Assembly: GCA_037903355.1 (NCBI GenBank)
Contig: JBAJFE010000005.1
Span: 1-64,000, forward strand
Direction of reading: 5' to 3'
Length of the DNA stretch: 64,000 nucleotides
DNA from: Trichuris trichiura
Taxonomy: Eukaryota; Nematoda; Enoplea; Trichinellida; Trichuridae
This document shows positions 50,326 to 61,603 of this stretch, piece after piece. The stretch's first letter is position 1. Each line of letters begins with the position of its first letter. Under the pieces are notes generated by a model, which was not told the DNA's origin, ran no database searches, and saw only the letters and a list, made by a program, of their open reading frames with translations. Made by a program: the position numbers and the translations under genes.

Positions 50326-50553
50326 CAAAGTGCGCGTGCTGACGTATAAATCTGGCGGGAAATCAGCTACCAATCAAACTAGCCTTAACCCGCAGCCAAA
50401 TCGAACCTTGCAGGAGCGAAACAGCAAAGCATCTGTTACCTGCCAAAAAAAGGTAAGAAGAAAAAGTCACGAAAACGCAAATGTCAAAAATTTACATAAG
50501 AATCGACATTTTTCAACGCTGAAAACAATGAGAGTACAACAGGTAAGGCAATA

Positions 50554-50559
50554 TTTATT
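50554..50559 (-). terminator. Poly(A) signal AATAAA of the TAF2 gene
   Basis: It lies about 40 nt beyond the TAF2 stop on the minus strand, before the next gene starts at 50325. Confidence 0.55.
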
Positions 50560-50595
50560 CAAACTTACGCGTATTGAATTAGAGAGACGTAGTTT

Positions 50596-53500
50596 TTACA
50601 TGAATTCATCGTCGGCCGACTCTTTGACAGTTTCCGATTTTGGCGGGGCACTGGTCGGCATGGTTTGTTGCACCGCCGAAACGGAACTCAAGCTGAGAAA
50701 AAGCGGCTTGTCAAAACCAAACAATATACTGATCAATTCCAACAGCGCGGCGTGAAAGCTGCAATCCGGCGACGGACCAAAATCGTAGAAGCAACGGCAA
50801 AGAGCTTCGAAAAGCTCGCTGCAATGAAGTCGATTGACCACGTTGTCGTTGGCGACGAATGGTGGTGCCTCAATCAACTTCCTTACAAGAAAGCGACGCA
50901 TCATGGGATCACGACCGTCAGCCATTACGGAGAACAACCTAAGGAACAGCAACTTGTCCCGAGTAGATTTAGCAATAGCCAAAAGCGCGGATGCAGCCGC
51001 TCTGCGCACGGGACTGCATTGCCTAGCGTCCATATAAGATAGCCACAGCGTATGATCACACTCGATCAGCCGACATATACGCAATTGAGCCAACGACTGC
51101 AGACAAACGCAAGTGATCACCTTATTATGGCTTGGCTCGATATAGTCCGTCACAAGATGCAAAGTGAGCCGATGGAAAATTCTAAACAGTTCATTTAAGA
51201 AAGCGTCTATACAATTCTATCAGGTCAGATTCGAATCCCGAAAAACAAGAATTCCTGCTTTCTCCCGCTCCTCACGGCTGGTCCAAGCCTAATTCCAAAC
51301 ATAAGGACTATTGCTGCCCTCGGACATGCCAACCGCGAGCAAAAAGAAAAAGCAGTCGGGTTTAATCGATCGGAATTTTTTTTTGCTTTCGGGATTTCGT
51401 AGTAAGTAAATCTGCTCTCTTTTCTTATCTGCGCTTATATTAGCCGGCAAAGTGAGGGATAACGTACTTGCTGAAGATACCCTTAACAACCGGGTTGCTA
51501 GGCTGAGAAGGCGAATCGTAGAAAAAACGTGGCAACGATTCAGACTGAGTCCGCTTATGCTGGATAGCAATTCCAAGAGCTTCGAGCAGCGCGGCTCGGT
51601 AGTGATCGTCCGAGCGTAAATTGCGTTCGTTGAAGTTGTACTTGAGCAAATCCAACAGAAAAGTGAGTATATCGGTGGGACAATCGCCCGACGCTGTACG
51701 TACTTCGGCAGCGGCCAAAACCAGCGCCTTCTTTAAATAATAATGTTCCAAATTGGCAAAGTTATTCGGCTTTGGCATCGACGAGCAGCTTTTGCAGCCA
51801 AATATTTTCCGAAAGATCACAATGAGCGCTTGCTGATTGACAAGACCGGAAGGTAAGAGGTTGGTCATAGCTGACAAGGTAAAGCAAGCTTCGCAGCGAA
51901 CGCGGTAAAAGCATTGATCGTTCTCGATCGTATCCCAAAGAATAAGATGGGATTGCAAGCTCGGGAAGTTGACCATAGCTCGAAGAGCATCCAACTGAGC
52001 AACGACGAACCGTTCGTGCTTCAACTGGTATTGCCAGTTGTAGTCGGGCTGCTTGATAGAAACCGTACGGTAAGTGCACAAGTCCGGATCGATTAGCACC
52101 CAAAGCACCGGACAATCAGTGTCCAAGTTGTTCAGATCAATATCCACCTCCTCACCTGTCCATAAAGGAATTTTCCTTTTTCGTTGGCGTCGAGCTTTCG
52201 AATGACACTGGATGTCATGTCGCGTGTGCAAGTCGTCCACTTGGATGGTATGCGTGAATAGACCATCCAACTCTTGGACATTCACTACAAAGTACGACCA
52301 TTAAGCAAGCAACTTGCCCAGTGTGGCATATTCACCGGTCAGCGGACCCAAATAACGAACCACTCCGGTATTCGTTGGATCCTGTTTAATTTCCAGCTCG
52401 ATCATGTTGCGCTTCCTGTTGAAAGCGTACTCCACGTTGAAATCAGCATGGCCACCTCGCCTAATCCATTGGTCAAGGAATGTTTCCAAATCTTGACCAC
52501 TAACGTTGGAGACGCATCGGCAAAATGATTCGCAGGATAACAGCATATGAGACCACTGTCCAGGCTGCAGTTGCTGCTGCGAAGCGAACGACGTGATCGA
52601 CAGTAACTTGTTGAGCACTTGGAGAAAGATCTCCTTGCCGAGTCTTTTTTCCAACATTCGAAATAGGAAAGTTGCCTTGCCGAGCATCATCTCCGCATGA
52701 CGCGGGCTACATAGTAACGGAGATAACGGATCACCAGTACAAGCTTTGCTTGCAGTTGCATCCGGCTCGTTCTCTTGCGCAAGCAATACCAATTCTCCTC
52801 GCTCTTTTTCGTACGTTGTTACGTTACGTAAAATGTTCTGCATTTGATAAATGAATTCGTTGTTTCCGAAGAACCGCTGCTGATATAGCATGCCTATGTA
52901 AAGGGCAATACCCATTGCTAACCATCGTTCCTTGAATTCAAAAGGAACAACAAAACAGCCTGTAAAGAAAATTGATTCATCCACGCTCAACGAAGCGACA
53001 GTATACCAAAAAATTGCTTTGCCACAGCCGTAGCCATAAGAGCTCTTGTAATGGGCGCTTGTTCTATCACGTCTTCATGATAAAGGAAAGACGTGTCGAT
53101 TAGGGACAACGTAGCGTAGGAGACGCAATTGCCAGGCAGATCGTAGACAAAAACTTGCTTATACGATCCGTAAGGATAGCGAAAGGACAAAAGTTCTTCA
53201 AAGAATTCAAAAACCTTATGAAGAACGCTGCAAGTATGTTTTAGCAATGGAAGCAACTTTGGCAAACAAAAGTTGGAAAGCTCGTTCATTTCCGTATGAA
53301 CGAACAAGTCGAAAGGACCAATGGCAATACCAATGTTGCAAGCTGGAGTGGGTGACGCCAGCTGGTATACAAACGTTTTCTTTTGGCAGTCTTGGCTTAC
53401 TCGCACAACTTGAAGCTCGCCCGAGCAGACAGCGGTTAGCTGCGAATCGCAAGTGACTTCCAAGTTCCAAAGGCACAACTCGCGGGGACTATCAACGCAA

Positions 53501-54202
53501 GGAAACCACGACCGACTTTCGTAATTTGTGCTCTTCCAGGTATAGACGTGACAAGCGCGGTCGGTCACCGATTGGTCGCTGTCGCCCAAAATGACGAAAC
53601 GAAGGCCCGTTTCCGGTTTTTCAACAACAAATTGCAATTCAACGCGAATCAGCTTCTGTTCGTCAGCCAATGGCCAAACTTCTTTCGGAAATTCAACTGC
53701 AAGAAAAAGGGAAACCGAAATCATAACAAGAAATACTATAAATTCATTTGGACGAAGCTTTCGGAGCTCATCCAAAAGCTCTATTCAAGTGGATTTATAA
53801 TAAACATTATTAGACTGCATTCATTTTAGGCAAATGACAAAAGCCTTGTAGCAAACCTATTAGTTCTCCGCCGGAGCTGATTTTCGCGCCGACTTGTCGA
53901 AACAACTGATTCAACGAATTGACGGACAATTGAGGCAATCTGGCGCTATCCACGCGAGGCCAGTAATTCTCATGTACGTACAAACCGTCTACGTTGAATT
54001 GCGGGAAGTGAACCTGATTGATGATGCACTGCTGGGAACAACACAGGCGAATCGATTTGACTGCTCGAACCAAAGGCAGCAAAGAAAGCTCTGTACTACA
54101 GTGCATACGCTGCGAGTCGAAGTCGACATGGATGATGCGCAAAGTCTGATGTACAAGTTTGTACGGTCGAGCAGAGTCGACCGACGATTTTGGCAAACTC
54201 AT
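50596..54202 (-). CDS. TAF2: Transcription initiation factor TFIID subunit 2
   Basis: Five exons (54202-53857, 53696-53007, 52959-52336, 52284-51468, 51181-50596) join in phase to 1,020 residues; vertebrate TAF2 is about 1,200. TAF2 is a TFIID subunit with an inactive M1-aminopeptidase fold and helps recognise the Initiator. Colinear landmarks are RPYKLVHQTLRI near the start, SRSWFPCVDSPRELCLWNLE, SNFCLPKLLPLLKHTCSVLH, AKQFFGCFVVPFEFKERW across the 47-nt intron 2, IRRGGHADFNVEYAFNRKRN, VNVQELDGLFTHTIQVDD, KKIPLWTGEEVDIDL-like RKIPLWTGEEVDID and DPDLCTYRTV. The zinc-binding HExxH of active M1 enzymes is absent, as expected. The fourth donor (GTACGT at 51467) was chosen because it keeps phase and alignment. 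The start is ATG 54202, just after an acceptor-like TTTTGGTTAG that could be a trans-splice site. Confidence 0.93.
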
Positions 54203-54382
54203 CTTCCTAACCAAAAGGTAGAAGCCATACTAAACCGTATAAAGGCAAAGGCGCCCAAAGACGACTCGGTTGAAAGCGCCTATGGAACGAGATAAGCAAA
54301 CTGAAACAATATTCAAATGGGCCCATGATAGGAGAGCGAATAGACGCCACAAGTAAAGAGGGCGCTGTGATCGCCAAAAATC

Positions 54383-54388
54383 TTTATT
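54383..54388 (-). terminator. Poly(A) signal AATAAA of the zinc-finger DUS3-like gene
   Basis: It lies 27 nt beyond the TAA stop on the minus strand. Confidence 0.55.
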
Positions 54389-54414
54389 TAAAAAGGACGC
54401 TGTACCTGCTTGTT

Positions 54415-56564
54415 TTAGTAAGCGTTCGCTTTATGCTTTGGAACAAACTGAAAATCGTCGTCTACCGGACCAAGAAGCATTTCGGATATTTTGATCCAGT
54501 CTGAGGATCGATCGCTGGCCATCAAAGTTTCCAAATCGTTTCTGCCAAAGTATCTCGGCGGGCGATGGTTTATTCTCTGAGGTAGACACTCAAGAAGACC
54601 AACCGGGATGTAACGGTACAAAAATGATAGCCACTCAAGCAGGAAACGGCGCGTCCGGTTGACACCTTCCTGATCGGTGCCCCAATGCTCCAAACCGTAG
54701 CTGACGAACCGCTTTAGAATTTCCAGCCTTTCAACTGCGCTGATATCCCAATGGCGCTTTTCCTGAAAAGGAAAAGTTGAAAAAAAAAATACAACAATAA
54801 GGACAATAGAAATGACATACCAAAATTTCCGTGAATATCCAAGGCTTGATTAGCGCTCCACGACCTATAGCAACTCCCGCTACTGAGTACTTGTCCAAGT
54901 TGTGGTAATAATCAGTGTAGCTAAGCACGTCGCCTATGCCTACTATGGGCAACTGACCAACCGCCTTGGCACATTCATCCACGTATGCCCAATCTGCCAA
55001 CTTGGTATACCGCTGATCTCTAGACCGCCCATGTAGCACCACTAAATCGACATCGCACTCTTCTAACACTTTAACAACATCGTGGGCTATGTTCTTTTGT
55101 TTTTGTATCCCTATAAAGATAATTGTAAAGTATCCCCTTAATCAAGGTATGCATAATAACACAATCCTCAAGCATACGAAGTTTATATACACATTTCTGA
55201 AATTAATCTTTAAACTGGAAGAAAAAACAAAGGATTATACAGTACATTCCCGTCAAGTTTTCCAGATAGTATATAAGAAAATAGGTGCGTAAGTTAGACA
55301 ACGGATATTGCGCGTTATAGACAATTTTATCGTAAAATGCTTTGCAAACTAAACATACTGACGATGCCTAAACCTAAATCCATTTTAGGAAATAAAAACT
55401 GCTTGAGCAAGTTAGATATTGCAGAAGGAGTTCAACATCTCTCAAGCATTGGCATAAGGGGTTGTATTAGACGACAAAGGAGGCAAAGAGAATGGTTTTG
55501 CCACCAAACGCGGTGAAACAGCGCCTTACACCTATCAGTTCTTTAAAAGGAAAAGGTTTCGATTACCTGTCCTTAGTTTAACCGTCAAAGGAAGATCATT
55601 GATTACTGAACGCATTGCTCTGACTACTTCGCTTAGTCTATTGGTTTTCTTCATTAAGCTGCAACCTGCACCTTTTTCGCATACCAAATCAAGTGGACAA
55701 GCAGCATTAATATCCAGAAAATCAACTTTGGCTTCATCCAAAAGAAGCTGCGCAGCTTTGGCCATCACTTCGGCGGAAGCGCCGCACAGTTGGACACCAA
55801 AGAACTTTTCGCTCGAATGACGCCTCACCAAAGCCCATTCGGAACGACTTCCTAACCAGACAGTCAAGCAACATTGGACATTGTTGGAATAGCAAGAAAT
55901 TGAACCAACCTTTCAGCAGCTCCGTAGCCATTACCATTTCTGAGCATGTTACATCGGCTCCATAGTCAATGCATATACGACGAAATGGCAAATTGCCAAG
56001 TGTACTAAGCGGAGCCAAGTACAGCTTGCCTTTTACGTCCATACGATCATTTTTTGGCGGATAAACATTCATACCTCTGTTACGAATTGACGATACGCTT
56101 TCGCAGGCACGACAAAAGTCGTACTTTCGTTTTAGCAACTGCTTGCGAAGTTCCAAGGTGAGAGCATTCGATTCCGACTCGTCTAGCATCATGTTGGTAC
56201 AATTTGAATTGGACGAGTAGTCAACATTGGCATGCTGACCAGCGAAACGACAGCAAACGCCGAACCGACACTTTCCATACTTGCTAAACAACGGGCAAAC
56301 GCCTTCCAAATCGGTCGGCTTTGTCTTCAAATAGGCGGACGTGTCGTGCAAATAGCGACATTTTTCACCGTAAGGACAAGTTGTATTCGACAGAATGAAC
56401 GAACATACTTTGCTTTCCAACGGCGGTCGAACGTCGTACGGTCGGTCGCGATTTACGCCACGTTTTCGCTTTGGCGCCGTACCATTGTCGCTAATACTTT
56501 CCGTGCTGTCAAGTCGAGAAATAAGGAACTCCGATTTTATAGGAGCTACGCCTTCTTCACTCAT
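54415..56564 (-). CDS. DUS3L: tRNA-dihydrouridine(47) synthase, DUS3L type, with CCCH zinc fingers
   Basis: Four exons (56564-55910, 55851-55567, 55110-54821, 54762-54415) join in phase to 525 residues. It is the FMN enzyme that makes dihydrouridine at tRNA position 47 and, in some species, in mRNA. Two CCCH fingers lie at about residues 52-110: [20 protein letters not shown] (C-x8-C-x5-C-x3-H) and [19 protein letters not shown]. The barrel follows: [34 protein letters not shown], active-site Cys in [31 protein letters not shown] and [13 protein letters not shown], then the tRNA-binding helical domain ([20 protein letters not shown]). The domain order is canonical, so I take this as the orthologue and the 46.7-49.3 kb copy as the derived paralogue. 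Confidence 0.93.
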
Positions 56565-56710
56565 TCTTTACAGCTCAAGTTTCACTGAATTATTACCATA
56601 AGTCCTACCATAGCTCATTCAACATTAGCAACTTGGGATACTGTATTGGTAAAGTGACAAAAGGTCTTTATCTTTTTTCTACATAGATTCAAGTGAAAAT
56701 TATGCTTAAT

Positions 56711-57064
56711 TCAATACGCCAACTTGTAAAGCAGAATTTTTTTGCTAATTTCCCTGGGCACGATTTTAGTCAATCCAAAACGTAAGATGAAGTTCGTGCG
56801 CAGCACGCAATTTTTAAGTGAACAGGCTTGTTTCGCCAAGTAAGCAACTGCCGTGGATGCATCAGCGTACAACAAACGGCAGGCTTGCTTGCAGCGCCAG
56901 AACACCGACGGTTCCTTCGCGGAACTCATTGTTGGCAGTTCACTTCGAAAAATCAAGTTTCCTTTCTTGCGCATAAAATTCGCCTCGTGTAAAGCTGGAC
57001 AATTCTCGGCAGGCCAATATGGGAAGTTGGGAGCTCGTTTTTCTCCCTGAAAACGCCAATTCAT
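56711..57064 (-). CDS. Small hypothetical protein, 117 residues
   Basis: An ATG frame starts right after an acceptor-like CTGTATAG on the minus strand. The product is basic and aromatic (MNWRFQGEKRAPNFPYWPAE.., VFWRCKQACRLLYADAST.., ..KIVPREISKKILLYK), with five cysteines and no signal peptide. The composition resembles small mitochondrial proteins, but I cannot name a family. It lies 147 bp upstream of the zinc-finger DUS3-like start on the same strand. Confidence 0.4.
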   Translation of the reverse strand: MNWRFQGEKRAPNFPYWPAENCPALHEANFMRKKGNLIFRSELPTMSSAKEPSVFWRCKQACRLLYADASTAVAYLAKQACSLKNCVLRTNFILRFGLTKIVPREISKKILLYKLAY

Positions 57065-58651
57065 CTATACAGTAACTCGTTAAAACGATGCTCATGTACG
57101 AACAGCAAAATATCCGTCTGCGGAGTCAGAAGAAACGTTTGTGACTTGACGTGGACGGAAGATAATTTTTTACGCGGCAATAATATCAGAGCTTTATTTT
57201 TTTTAACAGCTATTTGTTCGCAACTTGCAACAACTCGCTCTATTGGGCGTTATCTGTTAAGGAGAGGAACTGTCTGTCCTGGATAAGACCATAAAAAATA
57301 ATTTAACGCGCACAGCCTTATTTGGCTTGTTACCGGTGGAGGCTTATGGTATTCGAAGCGAAATAGAAGCTGCGCTTCCAAGTACGGGAAAAAGTCAAAA
57401 ATTAGTGGCAGGGAAGCAAGCAGATCCAGCTACTGGAAATATTTACTATACAATATAGTGATACCAATCTGCTCCATTACTTCCGCGTTATAATTTAAGC
57501 TGCGTAAATGCATGCTGTTATTTACAACGAGGCAATGTGCGTTCAGGTATATGCCACTGATTCCCACTTTTGAAAGGTTTGCAAGGCCATCCCAAACGGT
57601 AGAACGACTTTTCAGGGACTTCAAGGCCGAACAAAATTAGCGCTACAGTCGAAGCTGCCCTTTACCGCACGCATTTACTGTACCTAAAGCGCTTATAGTC
57701 TTTAGCTCGCTTGCTGTTCTGCGCCAAACTTTGAACTTAATGCAACTCAAAATTGCAAGAATTTTGAAATAAACTTTTGATGCGCAGGTTACTGAAAGAA
57801 GTACTGTTGCTAAGTGTCTTCAAGTTCTATTTCGCTGCTCCTCACGAGGGAAAAACCAGTACTAAAATTATGTTACTCCAAAGAGACAATTACCTTTCAG
57901 TTTTCGACTTGATGCGCTTAATTTGTGGCACTAAATGGCTTAAAGGAGCCAACAAACCAACATACGCCGTCGTTTGCCCTGCTGCTTACCAAGCATGCTA
58001 ACTGGCCTCGGAACGCTGATGTATTCTATTAAAATTTAGAGGGCCTTTATGGAAAAGATTACAAACTTAATATTGCGCGAAACTGGCTGGATTTTATGAC
58101 TCGCAGGTTTTTTGGGTCTACGTTCACGGTAAGTGTTTTCAAGTTCATTGACAGTTCCTTAGGAGGAGCGTTCAACATGGGAAATAAGCTACGTGAGCTA
58201 ATGGATGTTGCTTAATTTTTAATTGTTTTGCTCAGGATTCATGACAATGTCCTTAAGCTGGCTGACGGCGCGCAGAAAATTATTTTGATCAACAGCATAC
58301 CTGTAAAAGCTCTGATTTTGATATATTCCACGGGATGCTATCAACCGATAACTCTTGTACAATTAAATGAGAAAAATGAATGAATATTTTTAAGCCCTGT
58401 TTTTCTTTAAGATGCCTTCTACGAGTGACATCCTGTAGAGAGGAAATTGAATAAAAATGTGTTTCTCTACATGAGCACCTCGGCTTGCGGCAATGCTGAT
58501 TCAGTATGCTTAAAAGCAAATGGTTTTAACTGTTCAGTGAATTTACAAACACCTTAAACTTTACGTTAAAGCGCTTAATTGATCAAAAAATTCATTTGCT
58601 CATTGAATAACTGCCGTGGCTGGCTGGTAGGAAGGCAAGCAAGCGGCGTTC
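57065..58651. other. Intergenic sequence, no gene seen
   Basis: It separates divergent genes. The frame 57777-58001 (plus) is short with no recognisable domain. Nothing else was supported. Confidence 0.5.
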
Positions 58652-59749
58652 ATGAACGTACGATTTGATCTAGACGAAGCGTTGGCTTCGACGAAGCCTT
58701 TAGAAAGACAAGAACTGGATAAGGTCATAAGAACGTTGTTAAATCGTCGCGGCACAAAACCGGGTTCAAAAGTACCATACGATGGAAAAATTTTAATAAG
58801 ATTAGTCTGCGACGCCATACGTATTTTCCAAAAGGAGCCAACGCTGCTTGATGTAAAACCACCGTTGAGGGTAGCGGGAGATCTGCACGGTCAATTTACA
58901 GATCTGCTGAGATGGTTTGACCATTGCGGTTTCCCACCTCAGGAGCGCTACTTGTTCATGGGTGATTATGTGGACCGCGGCGCCGAATCGCTGGAAGTGA
59001 TCACCTTACTCTTTTGCTACAAATGTCGATACCCGGAAAGGATATTCCTATTGCGGGGCAATCATGAATGTCGTGTACTCAACGTAGTATACGGATTTTA
59101 CGACGAAATGGTATCCAAGTTTGGCAAGGAAGAAGGAATATGCCTATTCGACTGGTACAGCCGAGCATTCACATGGCTACCCGTCGCAGCGCTTATCGAT
59201 GGTAGCATACTTTGCGTTCACGGTGGTTTGTCCCCCGAACTGAAAGCTATTGATCAGGTATCCATTGTTATTTAAATTTTAAAAAACTGCATAACCATGT
59301 TCAAGATTCGTAATTGGCCTCGTCCAGTACTGGTACCCGAATATGGTCTCTTCTGCGATCTGGTTTGGGCAGACCCAGATTCGACCATTGAAGGCTGGGG
59401 AGAAAGCCCAAGAGGCATTTCATTCGCCTTCGGTCCCGACGTGGTCAGTCAGTTGCGACAAGAACTCGACGTAGATCTCTTCGTCAGAGCGCATCAAGTA
59501 AATTTGCAATCAGTCACGGTAGATTTACGGGAAACCCATAATTTGCAGGTAGTTCACGAGGGATATCAATTCTTCGCGGGCAACAGACTTCTAACTCTGT
59601 TCTCAGCACCCAATTACTGTAATGAATTCGGAAATGCAGGAGCCATGATGACCGTATCCGAAACAATGGAATGCACGTTCGAAGTGCTGAGGCCAGACTT
59701 CGAATTAAAACTAAATTATCTGCCCTACCAACCAGATTGCAAATTTTAA
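58652..59749 (+). CDS. PP1-type serine/threonine protein phosphatase, catalytic subunit
   Basis: Three exons (58652-59257, 59306-59497, 59549-59749) give 332 residues, the usual PP1 catalytic length. Introns are 48 and 51 nt. The second is a multiple of three with no stop and would be read as a 17-residue insert if ignored. Metal-binding and catalytic motifs are all present: GDLHGQ (76-81), GDYVDRG (104-110), RGNHE (135-139), CVHGGLSP, RAHQVVHEGY and LFSAPNYC. Sequence between motifs is diverged from canonical PP1 (for example FCYKCRYPERIFL and SKFGKEEGICLFDWYSRAFT), and GDIHGQ has become GDLHGQ. This suggests one of the rapidly evolving, often sperm-expressed PP1-like (GSP/GLC-7-like) copies known in nematodes rather than the housekeeping enzyme. 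That expression is an inference. Confidence 0.92.
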
Positions 59750-60279
59750 GCTGCCCCAAAACGGTGACGTTAGCGCGTATTTGAGCACAATGCTCTATTA
59801 CTGTAGACGATATGTGATTAGCAGGTTGCAAGCTGATTAAAGTCTTCCCATTTCGCAGTCGAAAAAAATTCCTCGTTTATGCAACAGTCGCGGAAACTTA
59901 AACTCTATGTCAATAAGTTTAACGTTAAAACGATTTGTAAATAGTTGTTTGGACTACGCCGAACGCTTGTTGCGATTTAGAGAAGAAAAAACCAACCAAA
60001 ACTTTTTTACACGTCCCTCTAAGGAACGCGGAATAGTGACGCGTCTACAGAAAGGCTTAATAGCGTAAGGTTCCTTTTCCTAAGTGAAAAAATGACAATA
60101 ATTTAAGATGAGCGGCAACAAACTGTAGTAACGGTATTTTAAAAACTTTCTTTAGGCTGACAAACAAAAACGCAACAGCTACTTAATCAGGTAAACATTT
60201 CTTGTCAAAACAATAGGATAAAAACAGTTTCAACCTCTCAAGTGGATTATGTGGTACAAGTGGCGCCGGCTGGCTCCGA
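59750..60279. other. Intergenic sequence between convergent genes
   Basis: No gene is seen. It separates the phosphatase (+) and the enkurin-domain gene (-). Confidence 0.6.
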
Positions 60280-61320
60280 TCAAGCCTCTGACGGGCGTTC
60301 GCCGCGCACATATACCCTTCGTTTGGAAAATATTTCGTAAGCCTTCTCCAGTTCTTCAATTCGATTATTTAGTTCTTCTTTTTTTCTTATCAGACCGGGC
60401 GTGTCCGTTCTCACCGGAAGATGCCCAAGTTTTGAATAGAGATCCAAAATAGCTGAATGTAAGAGTTCAACAAATCCGCGCCTTAACTATTGATGTACGC
60501 TTACCGAGATGAATAGAAGCCACTATTCTACGGCGCTCCTCCTCCGGGATCTCCTCGCAACCGTTTGGGACTTCAGCGTCGGATGTCAATTCGGGATTCA
60601 ATCTATGGCTCCTACAAAAGCCTCCCATATTTAGTAAACCCTCATTTTAAGTATGCGAAGAAGAAAAATACTTTTTGGAACCGGTCGCCTCCAGGGATTC
60701 GTGAGCATTAAGATTGTCAAGCGACTGGGTGGCACGCATTCGAGGCGCTTGAATTCCGTCTGTGAAGGAACTGCGCGCGCATTTGACATCTGACACCTTC
60801 CCTGATATTTTGTTACTCGAATCTGCTTTATCAGGCCGGGATGATGCTTCATGGCCGTTCAAACGTTGCAGACACAATGGTTCAACGGTCTTGGGTCGCT
60901 CAACCTAAAATGGGTCGCACAGGTGCGCGCCGATTCAATCCAAAAAGCCTACCTCCGAAGTTCGTCTACCGGACGGCGCATGGTTGCGAGCCTCCTTGTC
61001 CACTTTGTTAAGCCTGACGTCGTTTGACAAATTGCGGACGTAGGCTGCATTATTTTTGAGAAAACTTCTGCTTGCGGTTCCTGAAAATTTCCAATTACGA
61101 AATTGAGCGATGCAATAGGCAACATACTGCCACGATGGAGCGGGAAGTCCATCCTGGATGGCCATTGAAGCAATTTGGCCACGCCGCAACCGAACACGTT
61201 CTTTTGATAGTTTTGCCTGGCTTCCGGTCTAACGCGGGGACACCTGGGTTCGTCCGGAAGGACGCTCATGGGACCACGACTTTCCATCGCTACAATTGGT
61301 TGCTTCTCCACCGGATGCAT
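60280..61320 (-). CDS. Enkurin-domain protein, ENKD1-like
   Basis: Five small exons (61320-61128, 61080-60953, 60904-60672, 60611-60505, 60452-60280) join in phase to 277 residues. Introns are 47, 48, 60 and 52 nt, with consensus GT..AG. The C-terminal 75 residues fit the enkurin domain: EEIPEEERRRIVASIHL, LGHLPVRTDTPGLIRKKEEL, IEELEKAYEIFSKRRVYV. The N-terminus (GPMSVLPDEPRCPRVRPEA) and an internal SFLKNNAAYVRNL match in order the pattern of vertebrate ENKD1 (GPIPPDP..CP..RP, then DFIRHNA). ENKD1 and enkurin are microtubule-associated and are linked to centrosomes and cilia. It starts 283 bp after the innexin stop on the same strand. Identification rests on short conserved blocks recalled from the family, not on a search. 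Confidence 0.68.
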
Positions 61321-61603
61321 TACCAATTCTGCGCTGCGTCTACGCTTAGCATAATGCCGCCGCTAGTGCGCACCTGACGACGTACGCTCATTGCGCCGTC
61401 GCAATGGCAACAAAGGCGCGACATCTGCCAAACATGGGCATTGCGGCAACCAATCAGCTTTCAAGGATCAACAATAACAATTTTACGCGAGAAAAGAGAA
61501 ACAGAAAGGCGAAAAGCACAAGTAAGAAGGAAAAATTAGTACAAAGAGAGCGAAAGACTAAGTGATCATGATGATAGTATAGGCAACAGTACCTATGAAG
61601 GCG

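Noticed and set aside
50255..51042. Plus-strand frames of 125-166 codons over TAF2 and the ERI-like gene
   Set aside because: They are shadows of the minus-strand genes with no family resemblance.
51225..51245. A tRNA T-loop-like word (GATTCGAATCCC)
   Set aside because: No A-box, anticodon stem or acceptor pairing was found around it, and it lies in a TAF2 intron.
53687..53775. An open extension at the start of TAF2 exon 2 (..RPNEFIVFLVMISVSLFLA)
   Set aside because: Splicing from GTTTGC at 53856 to CTTGCAG at 53697 gives GELI-VEFPKEVWP, which keeps phase and matches the family. The extension is the polypyrimidine end of the intron.
59514..59831. A 105-codon minus-strand frame at the end of the phosphatase gene
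   Set aside because: It is antisense to PP1 exons 2-3 and their intron.
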